DNA of 64,000 bases. Origin: Oscarella lobularis (taxonomy: Eukaryota > Porifera > Homoscleromorpha > Homosclerophorida > Oscarellidae). Shown piece after piece: positions 44,884-57,904 of the stretch (its first letter is position 1; every line of letters begins with the position of its first letter). The DNA is taken from positions 1,736,001 through 1,800,000 of the forward strand of contig NC_089188.1 in the NCBI RefSeq assembly GCF_947507565.1. Direction: 5' to 3'. The notes under the pieces were generated by a model. That model searched no databases. It was not told the DNA's origin and worked only from the letters and a program-made list of their open reading frames with translations. The translations under genes were made by a program, and so were the position numbers.

Positions 44884-46429
44884 GTTTAGGATGCGTCGGA
44901 ATTCACAGCGAAGAGCCGTGCATGACAATCGCGGGGTTTGTGTAGACCGTTGCCAAGGAAAAGGGGGCCCCGGCCAGAAGAATCAATACGTAAAGCAGAA
45001 ATCAAATCAAAGATACAACCCCCACTGGAACGACGCAGCTGGCAGACGCAACTCGCGGAGTAGATATGATAAAACCGCTTCTATACTCAAAAGATGCTAA
45101 GGGACTAAGCGCGCGCTAAGATACCGACATGGACACGCCTTCTCGCCGATCTTTGTCCGTCTTATTTGCCGCCGTTCCGCCTCCGATCGTCGCAAACATA
45201 TTCAACGGGTACACGTACGATAACACATTTCTCTCGATCGTCGAAGATACGTGATCGTACGACGCGAGAGATGGCGCCCGTCGTGCGAGACATTCGCACC
45301 CATAACACATTTCTCTCAATCGTCGAAGATACGTGATCGTACGACGCGAGAGATGGGCCCGTCGTGCGAGACATTCGCACCCTTAACACATTTCTCTCCA
45401 TCGTCAAAGATACGTGATCGTACGACGCGAGAGATCCGCCCGTCGTGCGAGACATTCGCACCCATAACACATTTCTCTCGATCGTCGAGGATACGTGATC
45501 GTACGACGCGAGAATCAGACACTTTCTGCCGCCTTTGCTCTGACTATCCTGCATCGAGACGTCGGCGACGAGGCCTGCGTCTTCGATGCGGGATGACCCA
45601 CTCCACTCGCGTGAGCACAGTGTGCGACGGACGATCCGGAGATGGGCCCGTCGTGCAAAACATTCGCACCCATAACACATTTCTCTCGATCGTCGAAGAT
45701 ACGTGATCGTACGACGCGAGAGATCCGCCCGTCGTGCGAGACATTCGCACCCATAACACATTTCTCTCGATCGACAGACTCTCTTGCTGCGCGCGAGAAT
45801 CGTAGCGATTGCACGCGGACAGCCAGAGACGCCTGCACTCTTTCCACTGTCTATCGGTACGGATTCGGAGCAGCGTCAGTATTACCACTGATCAAGACTG
45901 CTCGCGATCGGTACTGATACTCGGGTCAAATCGGATATCATTAATCGGTATTTCCATTTCCAGAGAGTAGTACCCCCTTACTATATGCCAAAAAAACGGG
46001 GTTTTGTCCTTAATGACTTCGACGCTACGGCGTGTAGGTCACTCGCTCGATAATACAATTGCCATCTTCAAAATCGCGTTTTCTGCATAGCAACAGTACA
46101 TGGAAAAATTTTCGCCGCCCACCGGAAACGATTAATTTAATTACACCGCCGTTTTCGTCGAATAAACGAACCTCGATAGTCCCTTTTCAAAAAATTTTGG
46201 GAACGCCTACTATTGAGGAGCAAGTGTCTCCAAACCCGGTCCGTTGCTAGGCTCGCCTACGCAATATGTTATTGAGCGATATCGATAATGACGTCACTAA
46301 TGCCAACGCACGCTTAGGCAATCCGGGAGCGCGTTGGCGAGCAGAACCCAGCCGTTTCGATCGAAATAAAAGCGAAGATCGCCTAGAACACATCGCGAAA
46401 GCGACTGCTCGACATCGAAAGCAATCATA
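44884..46429. other. Intergenic region containing an 81-bp tandem repeat
   Basis: It lies between the divergent LRR gene (-) and CUL3 (+). The only clear content is the 81-bp repeat. Open frames across the repeat are by-products of its length (27 codons). Confidence 0.6.
45220..45775. repeat. 81-bp tandem repeat, about six copies in two clusters
   Basis: ACACATTTCTCTC recurs at about 45223, 45305, 45386, 45467, 45675 and 45756, a period of 81-82 bases. The unit also has GATACGTGATCGTACGACGC and CGTCGTGCGAGACATTCGC. About 130 bases of unrelated sequence (45,510-45,640) separates the two clusters. Confidence 0.9.
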
Positions 46430-49400
46430 ATGTCGTCGTCGTTCGGAAAACCGAAGAAAGAACCGTCTAAAATGCGAATTCGAGCGCTGCCGGTGAGATC
46501 GCTTCCCCACGCGACGCCCCGCGAGGTCGTCGCGCCTAACCGACGCAATTTCGCAGCTGAATATGGACGAGAAGTTCATCAGCGACACGTGGAACCTTCT
46601 CAAAAGCGCGATACAGGAGATCCAGAAGAAAAACAACAGCGGACTCAGCTTCGAAGAGCTCTATAGGTAAAAAGCAGACGCGCGTTTTTTTTTCTTCGTC
46701 TCTCACACGACGGCATTGGCCACGTTCAGAAACGCCTACAACATGGTCCTCTTCAAGCAAGGACAGAAGCTCTACGATCGTTCCAAGCTTGTTGTTGAGG
46801 AACACTTGCAGGATAGGGTGGGCTTTCTCTTTTTTTTTTCATATGAAGGAAGGGGGCGTGTGAACGTGGACCCCCGTTGTCTAGGTTCGAAATACCGTGT
46901 TGGAGTCGCTCAATAATAATTTTTTGGAGACTCTCAACGCGGCGTGGAACGATCATCAGACGTCGATGGTCATGATTCGAGATATATTGATGTACATGGT
47001 GCGTGCGATGGATTGTTCTTTAATTAATATTCGAGATGGGTCGCGCGACTAGGATCGGGTTTTCGTTGCTCAAGCCAAATTGGTCAACGTCTACGACATG
47101 GGTCTCGCAACCTTTCGCGAATCGGTGCGTGTTCTTTCATGAGTACATTGGAATTCTTTTAATTGCGTAATGACAGGTGGTGCGGCACGGGCCTATTAGA
47201 GAACGTCTAACGGCGACTTTGCTCGATGCCGTGGCTAGGGAACGACGCGGGGAGGTGGCTGACAAGTAAAGAACTTAGATGCAATGGGTTGATCTTTGAC
47301 TGTTTTTTTTTGTTTTTTCTAGAGGCGCTGTTAAGACGGCCTGTCAGATGTTGATGATGTTGAGCGGAAATCCTGCTAATCCTAAGGAAGTCTATGAAGA
47401 GGAGTTTGAAAGGCCGTTTTTAGAAGAAACGGCCGAATTCTACAAGGTTTGGCCAATCTATTTGATGAGGATTCGTTTTTACGTTCTTTCGTTTGCCAGG
47501 TTGAAAGTCAGAATCTTTTGACAGAAAACAGTGCTTCAGTCTACATCCGAAAGGTACAGATCACTGCGACGGTGCCGCACGTCTCTCGAATGGGGAGTTT
47601 ACCTAGGTGGATGCACGAGTGAGAGAAGAGAGAGAAAGAGCCACGCATTACTTGGATCCTTCCACAGACGGTCCAGTAACTAAAGTACGTCGTCAAATTA
47701 AAAACGAAAGGGGGGCTCTATAAGGACGCTCCTTTTTCGATAGGTTTTAGAAAAGGAGCTGATCAGTGCTCACATGCGTACAATCGTAGAGGTACTACCC
47801 GCGTGTTCTTACCCGAGTTTGCGACTCTCTTATGTTCCTACGCCGCGAAGATGGAAAACTCCGGTGTCGTTTTCATGCTGAAGAACGAACGCATCAGCGA
47901 TTTATCCTGCATGTTTAAACTGTTCGGTCGCGTCGAGAGTGGTCACCAAGTGATGGTCGGCTGCATGAGCAAGCACCTACGAGAACTCGGCACAGCGCTG
48001 GTGAAGGAGGACGAAGGCGAAGCGTCGTCGGGAGGAAAGAATGCTATCACTTTCGTGCAGGTAGTAGACAGGTATAGGTTCTAACGAATAGCTGCTGCAC
48101 TGCGTTTATTGTGTTAGAGTTTATTGGATTTGAGAGAGCAATATGGGAGATTTCTCTCTGAGGCCTTTCAGTCGGACAAGCTGTTTGCGCGTACCGTTGG
48201 TTCGGTGAGTCGATTATCTACCGGTCGGCGAGATATATTGATGGGGTGGAATTTGTAGGATTTTGAATATTTCATCAATATAAATTTGAAGTCGCCGGAG
48301 TACTTGTCTTTGTTTGTGGATGACAAGCTGAAGAAGGGGACCAAGGGGGTAAGAAGAAGAAGAAGCGATTTGATTGGTACCGTTTGACGTCACTGATTGC
48401 AATTCAGATGACAGAACAGGAGATTGAAAATGTGCTCGACAGATGCATGATTCTTTTCAGGTACCTTCAGGAAAAAGTAAGAAGAGAAGATAGGATAGGA
48501 CGCTAGGCAGAACCAGCCTTTGCTCTAGGACGTATTTGAACGATACTACAAGCAGCACTTGGCCAAGAGACTTCTTTTCAACAAAAGCGCTTCCGACGAC
48601 ACCGAGAAGAATATGATATCGAAACTGAAAGTGAGAAAAAGTTCATTCTTGAGTTTTCTTCTTCAGACGGCCTGTCGTAGACGGAATGCGGATGTCAATT
48701 CACGACGAAATTGGAGGGCATGTTCAAAGACATGGTCCTTTCGAATTCGACAATGGACGAGTTTCGAAGTCATCTACAAAAAACCGGGGTCAGTACAAGC
48801 GTATAGAGAACTTTGCGCGTCATGCGAGAGCACTTCGTTCAGAACAATCTGGGCGGCGTCGATCTCAGCGTTCGCGTATTGACGACGGGTTGCTGGCCCG
48901 TTCACGCGCCGCCCGTCAACTGCAACATCCCAACGCAAGCTTTGCGTGCTTTTGAGAGCTTCAAGCGGTAGTTGATTTCTTTTTTTGCCTATGTCGTGTG
49001 TTTTTTTGACGAGTCACTAGGTTCTACATCAATGCTCACACTGGACGACAACTTACTTTGCAGTCACACATGGTAGCTATTCGCTCGCGAAGCGGGCGAG
49101 AGAAATAAAACGTTTTTTTTTTCTTCTTGTGTGCCATAGGGATTTGCTGATCTGCATGCTCAATTCTATCCTTCTTCTGTTAGAGAACCGGTAAGAATGG
49201 CCAAGAGTTTGCCTTTGTCTAGGAATAGAATTCGCAGGCCAACGAGGGCGCGTCGGCTGGATCGTCAGGCATCAAGAAACACATTCTTCAAGTGACGTCT
49301 TTTCAAATGTGCGTACTCATGTTGTTCAATAAGCGAGACGCGTGGAGTTTTGAGGTAACGGGCCTATCGCTCGACTGACTTGTGATGGAGTCACTTTCGC

Positions 49401-50171
49401 TGCGTAGGAACTTCAACAGGAGACGATGATTCCCGAACGGGATCTCACTCGATCGCTTCAGTCATTGGCGTGCGGTAAAGCATCTCAAAGAATTCTAGTG
49501 AAAGAGCCCAAGTCGAGGGAAATAGGTACTGCGTGCGCGTTTTTTTTTCACTCTGGTATCTTCCTAAGAAGCGGTATCGTCGTAGTTCGGACTCACGTTT
49601 TCCAAGTCAATGATGAATTTCAGTCGAAGTTATATAGAGTTAAAATTCAAGCGGGTGTGCCAGTAGATATTTGTGCGCGCGATTTTGTCTGTATATATAT
49701 GCGTCTTCTCTTTTTTAGTCGCTGTTAGAGGAGAATCTGAACCCGAGAGGAAAGAAACGCGGCAAAAAGTGGATGAAGACAGGAAGCATGAATATCCTCT
49801 TCATCATTTTTCCATACCTGATGATTATTATTTATTATTTTCTTGACTGCTTTTATAAGATCGAGGCGTGCATCGTGAGAATAATGAAAGCTCGTAAGCA
49901 GGCTCAGCACAATGACCTGATTACCCAGGTAAAGAAAACGAGCTATAGCCTAATGCAAAACTACTTTTTTTTCATTTGCAGTGCATTCAGCAACTGAAGG
50001 CTCGCTTTTTGCCTAATCCTGTTGTTATAAAAAAGCGAATTGAGTCTCTCATTGAGCGAGAGTACCTAGCTCGTAGTCAAGAAGACAGGTATTGTTTTTT
50101 CGTCACGTTGCTTTCCTCTTCTAAAGGACGGCTTCTTCTTGCGTAGGAAAATTTACACTTACGTTGCGTGA
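46430..50171 (+). CDS. CUL3: Cullin-3
   Basis: Scaffold of BTB-adaptor RING ubiquitin ligases. The N-terminus is [20 protein letters not shown], then [20 protein letters not shown] and [13 protein letters not shown] (46,555-46,668). Further exons read [110 protein letters not shown]-type sequence, [38 protein letters not shown] and [20 protein letters not shown]. The winged-helix end [20 protein letters not shown] holds the NEDD8-acceptor Lys region, and the protein ends [15 protein letters not shown] at TGA 50171. Order and content match the full-length family. Introns are about 40-90 bases. No domain is missing as far as can be read. A DCN1-like neddylation factor is encoded upstream on the same strand. 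Confidence 0.95.
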
Positions 50172-50449
50172 TAGGAAGATTTAGCAGTTTGACTTAACTA
50201 AGTAGACATATTGTTTAATTACGCTGCTTGGGAATGGACTCTGATACAATACGTTGCTTAGTCTTCAGCGTTGACTAATTATGCAGGAGTGTAACACAAA
50301 TGGAAGCAATTTAATTCAGTCAACGTCTCATCTATTCTAGGGAGATTAATCAATTAATAGTGAAAACACTACTCAAAATTCAATTTGGTTCTGAGACGTC
50401 ATGGTTCATCTTAGCGTGCGAGGCTGAACACAACTAGAACTGTAAAACA

Positions 50450-52199
50450 ATGGTGAGCGGGTGGAGGACAATACCACAAGGCGGAAAGGTGAATTTAGAA
50501 ACGATCGATCGTAGACGCACAGACTCTCTGCACGGTACTGTAGGCGTTCGTCATCAACCGAATGGGTGTGGCGAGACTCGTCGAAGGACCACAGCAGGTC
50601 TTTACAGCAAAACGCGGCCGATTTTGATCACACATGCACGTTGTAATAGATTTTCTTGTGGCGAGCAAAAGAGTTTCGTATCCTGGATCGCTTCGCAGCA
50701 TGGCAGACCGAATATCTACGTATTTCCTACAAAAACGGACTGATCGAACACAGGCCAGGGTAAGCAGAGGCCCAACTACGTTTTGTAGCTCGTTCCTTTG
50801 GTTGTGCGAGTTCGCCTGTCGACTGCCGTCTCTTTTTTGACAGGCCCTGCGTGGAATTTCTTCACCCCCTTGAAATTGTTTCAATCGAAGTCAAACCAGC
50901 CGTTGTTCTGGATGCCAACGAGGTGCTCGTCGTCTACAGGAAAGTTGAATCGGGCAAGGTCGAACGACGTCTCCAGCATGGGCCCACCCAGTTTGTTCCA
51001 TCCGCAGAAGACTGGTACAGTACAGTACCATAGAATAGATCAGTGTGGGGATCTGACTTGTGGTTTTGCAGGGTGCACGAATTTTCGTGGCACGGCACCG
51101 ATCCGGCCAATAAAACGCGACTCATACCTAATACGTGGAAATTCACGAAACTCAAAGTTGTGCCGGATCAGTTCTACTACAACGTGAGTGCATGAATTTT
51201 GTACATCCTATTTTCTTCTAAGAAAGGGATGGACTTCAGGTTGATGAAGTGAGAACGCTGGATGACGCTCTAGTAAAAGTCAAGTTGATGCTTTTCTATG
51301 AGATAAATAGCATTGATTTAATGGTCAGTCATCTAAGGCGTTTAGTTGAAGATGTATGAGTTGTTGTTGTATGTGTAGCTTCAGCAAACTAGAGATCCAA
51401 TAGCGGACATGGCAAAGTAAGGCTATAGTTCTGAACGTGAATTTATGTAATTTAAATTTTGTAGCGGATTGACTGCTGATGTCGTTGCTTTTGCATCACA
51501 GCTTACGTGAGCGAAACAGAGACAAGCTTGACGTCTTTTGACCTGCGATTTAGCTACGAAGAGTTCTTGGAAAAGACGGGGCAGCTGAATGTATTGGATT
51601 CGTATCCGCAGTTGCTAGCACGGGCTAAGAGCATTGGATATCACATCAACAAGGTCGTCTATAGGGGCTACCAGGCACCGCAACAGCTGCAGGTATTCTT
51701 TTCCAATTGTCACAGTCTGGTTCCAGAAACAATTTTAGCAAATGCACGATGATGCGAATAGAACAAGAACGCAATTAAGGCTTTCAGTATATAACTTGTA
51801 GGCAACTCTAATTATGTCAAGTGAAATTTTGCTGGGTATTTAGGTTGAGCAAGAGGAGCAGCAACAGGATGTGACTGATATGAAATTGGGAGCCGAGCTC
51901 CAGTCGATGAAGATGGGTGAGTTAAATAAATGTGCTCTTCTGGAACTGACTTTGCCAATGCGCAGAGCACGAGCTGAAAATTCAACAAGTTGAGCATAGT
52001 CGAACATTGGATCTGTAAATTACACGTATATCCTGATTTGCCTATGTTTGGAGCTGATTTTCTTAGCGACGAGGTAAACCACGAGATAGCTCTCGAAGAT
52101 CGAAAACGGGAAGAAAAGATGAAGCAGATGGTTGCTGAAAAGAATTTGCAACTCCAAGTTAGTTCAACGTTGAGGAGGTCTAGTACTGTCTATAGGTAG
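50450..52199 (+). CDS. Uncharacterised protein with band-7/SPFH-like region and C-terminal coiled coil
   Basis: Exons in one direction read VEFLHPLEIVSIEVKPAVVL, EVLVVYRKVESGKVERRLQH, WVHEFSWHGTDPANKTRLIP, FTKLKVVPDQFYYN, VDEVRTLDDALVKVKLMLFY, EINSIDLM, TRDPIADMANGLTADVVAFA, SYEEFLEKTGQLNVLDSYPQ, LLARAKSIGYHINKVVYRGY and MHDDANRTRTQLRLS. A charged helix follows (EEQQQDVTDMKLGAELQSMK; ALEDRKREEKMKQMVAEKN). The pattern of a two-strand domain, RTxDDALVxVKLM, then DPIADMxNxLxxDV and a basic helix looks like a band-7/SPFH fold. It resembles large uncharacterised proteins of protists and early animals, known to me only by general wording. The start (ATG 50450) and the exon chain before 50,830 are uncertain, and the 3' end could use a different last exon. 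Confidence 0.5.
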
Positions 52200-52353
52200 A
52201 AGGACGTAGAAAAACGTTAGAATTGCCAGTAGCCATCTATATCCTTTTGTTGAATAACACTACCCCTCCTCACCAAATTTTTTGTCTCGGTACCTGAGTA
52301 CCGAGACATAGTTTTCGGGATGTAAAAAATTACTAACGGGCATACCGGAAAAG

Positions 52354-53470
52354 TGGTACAGGAGAGAACAGTTGGCCAGTCCCTTGTAATTTCACTGTAA
52401 TTTATTACACTAGAGAACAGTTGGCCAGTCCCTTGTAATTTTTCTGTGATTTATTACAGGAGAGAACAGCTGGCCAGTCCCTTGTAATTTTCCTGTAATT
52501 TATTACAAGAAAGAACAGTTGGCCAGTCCCTTGTAATTTCACTGTAATTTATTACAGGAGAGAACAGATGGCCAGTCCCTTGTAATTTTTCTGTAATTTA
52601 ATACAGGAAAGAACAGTTGGCCAGTCCCTTGTAATTTCACTGTAATTTATTATACTAGAGAACAGCAGGCCAGTCCCTTGTAATTTTCCTGTAATTTATT
52701 ACAAGAAAGAACAGTTGGCCAGTCCCTTGTAATTTCACTGTAATTTATTACAGGAGAGAACAGATGGCCAGTCCCTTGTAATTTTTCTGTAATTTAATAC
52801 AGGAGAGAACAGTTGGCCAGTCCCTTGTAATTTTCCTGTAATTTATTACAGGAAAGAACAATTGGCCAGTCCCTTGTAATTTTTTTGTAATTTATTATAG
52901 AAGAGAACAGTTGGCCAGTCCCTTGTAATTTCACTGTAATTTATTACAGGAGAGAACAGTTGGCCAGTCCCTTGTAATTTTCCTGTAATTTATTACAGGA
53001 AACAACAGTTGGCCAGTCCCTTGTAATTTCACTGTAATTTATTACAGGAAAGAACAGTTGGCCAGTTCCTTGTTATTTCACTGTAATTTATTACAGGAGA
53101 GAACAGTTGGCCAGTCTCTTGTAATTTCACTGTAATTTATTACACTAAAGAACAGTTGGCCAGTCCCTTGTAATTTCACTGTAATTTATTACAGGAAAGA
53201 ACAGTTGGCCAGTCCTTTGTAATTTTTCTGTAATTTATTACAGGAGAGAACAGTCTGCCAATCCCTTGTATTTTCCTGTAATTTATTACAGGAGAGAACA
53301 GTTGGCCAGTCCCTTGTTATTTCACTGTAATTTATTACACTAGAGAACAGTTGGCCAGTCCCTTGTAATTTCACTGTAATTTATTACAGGAAAAAACAGT
53401 TGACCAGTCCCTTGTAATTTCATGTAATTTATTACAGGAGAGAACAGTTGGCCAGTCCCTTGTAATTTTT
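52354..53470. repeat. 49-bp tandem satellite A (first block)
   Basis: About 22 units of AGAACAGTTGGCCAGTCCCT followed by TGTAATTTCACTGTAATTTA TTACAGGAG. Each unit has a perfect 7-base inverted repeat, CTGTAAT-TT-ATTACAG. Units vary at a few fixed sites (CAC/TTT/TCC before TGTAAT). Confidence 0.95.
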
Positions 53471-53472
53471 CT

Positions 53473-55084
53473 GTTATATATACCGCAGGCGGCATATATA
53501 TACCGGCATACGGCATACGTACTCTGCCGGCAGGCGGCATATATATACCGGCAGGCGGCATATATATACCGGCAGGCGGCATATATATACCGGCAGGCGG
53601 CATATATATACCGGCAGGCGGCATATATGTACAGGAAGTCGGCATACGTACTTCGCCGGCAGGCGGCATAAGTACTTCGCCGGCAGGCGGCATAAGTACT
53701 TCGCCGGCAGGCGGCATATATATTTCGGCAGGCGGCATACGTACTTCGCCGGCAGGCGGCATATATATACCGGCAGGCGGCATATATATACCGGCAGGCG
53801 GCATACGTACTCCTCTGGCAGGCGGCATATATATACCGGCAGGCGGCATATATGTACCGGCAGGCGGCATATATATACCGGCAGGCGGCGGCATACGTAC
53901 TTCGCCGGCAGGCGGCATATATATACCGGCAGGCGGCATACGTACTTCGCCGGCAGGCGGCATATATGTATCGGCAGTCGGCATATATATACCGACATGC
54001 GGCATATATATACCGGCAAGCGGCATACGTACTCCGCCGGCAGTCGGCATATATATACCGGCAAGCGGCATACGTACTCCGCCGGCAGGCGGCATATATA
54101 TACCGGCAGGCGGCATATATATACCGGCAAGCGGCATACGTACTCCGCAGGCAGTCGGCATATATATACCGACATGCGGCATACGTGCTCCGCCGGCAGC
54201 TGGCATATATATACCTGTAGGCGGCATACGTACTCCGCCGGCAGGCGGCATATATATACCGGCAGGCGGCTGCATACGTACTTCGCCGGCAGGCGGCATA
54301 TATATATACCGGCAGACGGCATACGTACTCCGCCGGCAGTCGGCATATATATATGGGCAGGCGGCATACGTACTCCGCCGGCAAGCGGGATATATATACC
54401 GGCAGGCGGCATACGTACTCCGCCGGCAGGCGGCATATATATACCGGCAGGCGGCATACGTACCTCGGCGGCATACGTACTTCGCCGGTAGGCGGCATAT
54501 ATATACCGACAGGCGGCATACGTACTCCTCTGGCAGGCGGCATATATATACCGGCAGGCGGCATATATGTACCGGCAGTCGGCATATATATACCTGCAGG
54601 CGGCATATATATACCGGCAGGCGGCATACGTACTCCTCTGGCAGGCGGTATATATATACCGGCAGTCGGCATATATATACTGGCAGGCGGCATACGTACT
54701 TCGCCGGCAGGCGGCATATGTATACTGGCAGGCGGCATACGTACTCCGCCGGCAGGCGGCATATATATACCGGCAGGCGGCATACGTACTCCGCCGGCAA
54801 GCGGCATATATATACCGGCAGACGGCATACGTGCTCCGCCGGCAGTCGGCATATATATACCGGCAGACGGCATACGTGCTCCGCCGGCAGTCGGCATATA
54901 TATACTGGCAGGCGGCATACGTACTTCGCCGGCAGGCGGCATATATATACCGGCAGGCGGCATACGTACTCCGCCGGCAGGCGGCATATATATACCGGCA
55001 GGCGGCATACGTACTCCGCCGGCAGGCGGCATATATATACCGGCAGGCGGCATACGTACTCCGCCGGCAAGCGGCATATATATA
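53473..55084. repeat. 21/24-bp GC-AT satellite B (first block)
   Basis: Two interspersed monomers: GGCGGCATATATATACCGGCA (21 bases) and GGCGGCATACGTACTCCGCC plus GGCA (24 bases). Both are multiples of three, so frames up to 644 codons stay open on both strands (MPPAGIY, CRLPVYI). No gene is called. Confidence 0.95.
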
Positions 55085-55966
55085 TTTTTCTGTAATTTAT
55101 TACAGGAGAGCAGTTGGCCAGTCCCTTGTAATTTTCCTGTAATTTATTACAGGAAAGAACAGTTCGCCAGGCCCTTGTAATTTTTCGGTAATTTATTACA
55201 AGAAAGAACAATTGGCCAGTCCGTTGTAATTTGACTGTAAGAAAGAACAGTTGGCCAGTCTCTTGTAATTTCACTGTAATTTATTACAGGAGAGAACAGT
55301 TGGCCAGTCCCTTGTAATTTTCCTGTAATTTATTACAGGAGAGAACAGATGGCCAGTCCCTTTTAATTTCACTGTAATTTATTACACTAGTGAACAGTTG
55401 GCCAGTCTCTTGTAATTTTTCTTTAATTTACTACAGGAAAGAACAGTTGGCCAGTCTCTTGTAAATTTTCTTTAATTTACTACAGGAAAGAACAGTTGGC
55501 CAGTCCCTTGTAATTTTTCTTTAATTTACTACAGGAAAGAACAGTTGGCCAGTCCCTTGTAATTTTTCTTTAATTTACTACAGGAAAGAACAGTTGGCCA
55601 GTCCCTTGTAATTTTTCTGTAATTTACTACAGGAAAGAACAATTGGCCAGTTCGTTGTTATTTGACTGTAATTTATTACAGGAAAGAACAGTTGGCCAGT
55701 TCCTTGTAATTTCACTGTAATTTATTACAGGAGAGAACAGTTGGCCAGTCCCTTGTAATTTTTCTGTAATTTATTACAGGAGAGAACAGTTGGCCAGTCC
55801 CTTGTAATTTCACTGTAATTTATTACACTAGAGAACAGTTGGCCAGTCCCTTGTAATTTCACTGTAATTTATTACAGGAAAAAACAGTTGACCAGTCCCT
55901 TGTAATTTCATGTAATTTATTACAGGAGAGAACAGTTGGCCAGTCCCTTGTAATTTTTCTGTTATA
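55085..55966. repeat. Satellite A block
   Basis: 49-bp units, including a run of the variant CTTTAATTTACTACAGGAAA from about 55,410 to 55,630. Confidence 0.95.
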
Positions 55967-56590
55967 TATACCGCAGGCGGCATATATATACCGGCATACG
56001 GCATACGTACTCTGCCGGCAGGCGGCATATATATACCGGCAGGCGGCATATATATACCGGCAGGCGGCATACATACTCCGCCGGCAGGCGGCATATATAT
56101 ACCGGCAGGCGGCATATATGTACAGGAAGTCGGCATACGTACTTCGCCGGCAGGCGGCATATATATACCGGCAGGCGGCATACGTACTCCTCTGGCAGGC
56201 GGCATATATATACCGGCAAGCGGCATATATATATACCGGCAGGCGGCATATATATACCGGCAGTCGGCATATATATACCGGCAGGCGGCATACGTACTCC
56301 GCCGGCAGGCGGCATATATATACCGACAGGCGGCATACGTACTTCGCCGGAGGCGGCATATATATACCGGCAGGCGGCATACGTACTCCGCCGGCAAGCG
56401 GCATATATATACCGGCAGACGGCATACGTGCTCCGCCGGCAGTCGGCATATATATACTGGCAGGCGGCATACGTACTTCGCCGGCAGGCGGCATATGTAT
56501 ACTGGCAGGCGGCATACGTACTCCGCCGGCAGGCGGCATATATATACCGGCAGGCGGCATACGTACTCCGCCGGCAAGCGGCATATATAT
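55967..56590. repeat. Satellite B block
   Basis: Same 21/24-base monomers as 53473-55084. It enters at TTCTGTTATATATACCGCAG and leaves at GGCATATATATATTTTTCTG, the same junctions used by the other B blocks. Confidence 0.95.
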
Positions 56591-57320
56591 ATTTTTCTGT
56601 AATTTATTACAGGAGAGCAGTTGGCCAGTCCCTTGTAATTTTCCTGTAATTTATTACAGGAAAGAACAGTTGGCCAGGCCCTTGTAATTTTTCGGTAATT
56701 TATTACAAGAAAGAACAATTGGCCAGTCCGTTGTAATTTGACTGTAAGAAAGAACAGTTGGCCAGTCTCTTGTAATTTCACTGTAATTTATTACAGGAGA
56801 GAACAGTTGGCCAGTCCCTTGTAATTTTCCTGTAATTTATTACAGGAGAGAACAGATGGCCAGTCCCTTTTAATTTCACTGTAATTTATTACACTAGTGA
56901 ACAGTTGGCCAGTCTCTTGTAATTTTTCTTTAATTTACTACAGGAAAGAACAGTTGGCCAGTCCCTTGTAATTTTTCTTTAATTTACTACAGGAAAGAAC
57001 AGTTGGCCAGTCCCTTGTAATTTTCTTTAATTTATTACAGGAAAGAACAGTTGGCCAGTTCCTTGTAATTTCACTGTAATTTATTACAGGAGAGAACAGT
57101 TGGCCAGTCCCTTGTAATTTTTCTGTAATTTATTACAGGAGAGAACAGTTGGCCAGTCCCTTGTAATTTCACTGTAATTTATTACACTAGAGAACAGTTG
57201 GCCAGTCCCTTGTAATTTCACTGTAATTTATTACAGGAAAAAACAGTTGACCAGTCCCTTGTAATTTCATGTAATTTATTACAGGAGAGAACAGTTGGCC
57301 AGTCCCTTGTAATTTTTCTG
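56591..57320. repeat. Satellite A block
   Basis: 49-bp units. The variant order matches the block that starts at 55,085, with fewer CTTTAATTTACTACAGG units. Confidence 0.95.
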
Positions 57321-57904
57321 TTATATATACCGCAGGCGGCATATATATACCGGCATACGGCACACGTACTCTGCCGGCAGGCGGCATATATATACCGGCA
57401 GGCGGCATATATATACCGGCAGGCGGCATATATGTACAGGAAGTCGGCATACGTACTTCGCCGGCAGGCGGCATATATATACCGGCAGGCGGCATACGTA
57501 CTCCTCTGGCAGGCGGCATATATATACCGGCAAGCGGCATATATATATACCGGCAGGCGGCATATATATACCGGCAGTCGGCATATATATACCGGCAGGC
57601 GGCATACGTACTCCGCCGGCAGGCGGCATATATATACCGACAGGCGGCATACGTACTTCGCCGGAGGCGGCATATATATACCGGCAGGCGGCATACGTAC
57701 TCCGCCGGCAAGCGGCATATATATACCGGCAGACGGCATACGTACTCCGCCGGCAGTCGGCATATATATACTGGCAGGCGGCATACGTACTTCGCCGGCA
57801 GGCGGCATATGTATACTGGCAGGCGGCATACGTACTCCGCCGGCAGGCGGCATATATATACCGGCAGGCGGCATACGTACTCCGCCGGCAAGCGGCATAT
57901 ATAT
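57321..57904. repeat. Satellite B block, near copy of 55967-56590
   Basis: Same monomer order as 55967-56590 apart from one lost segment of about 45 bases and a few substitutions. It is displaced by about 1.35 kb, which shows a higher-order repeat of one B block plus one A block. Confidence 0.9.

Noticed and set aside
45116-45888. Proteins from the 81-bp repeat region
   Set aside because: Several overlapping frames on both strands are equally open because the unit is 27 codons. No start or splice evidence favours one.
53340-55274. Open frames of 327-644 codons (CRLPVYI, MPPAGIY) in satellite B
   Set aside because: Repeat lengths of 21 and 24 bases keep several frames open on both strands. 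There is no domain, codon bias or splice context.
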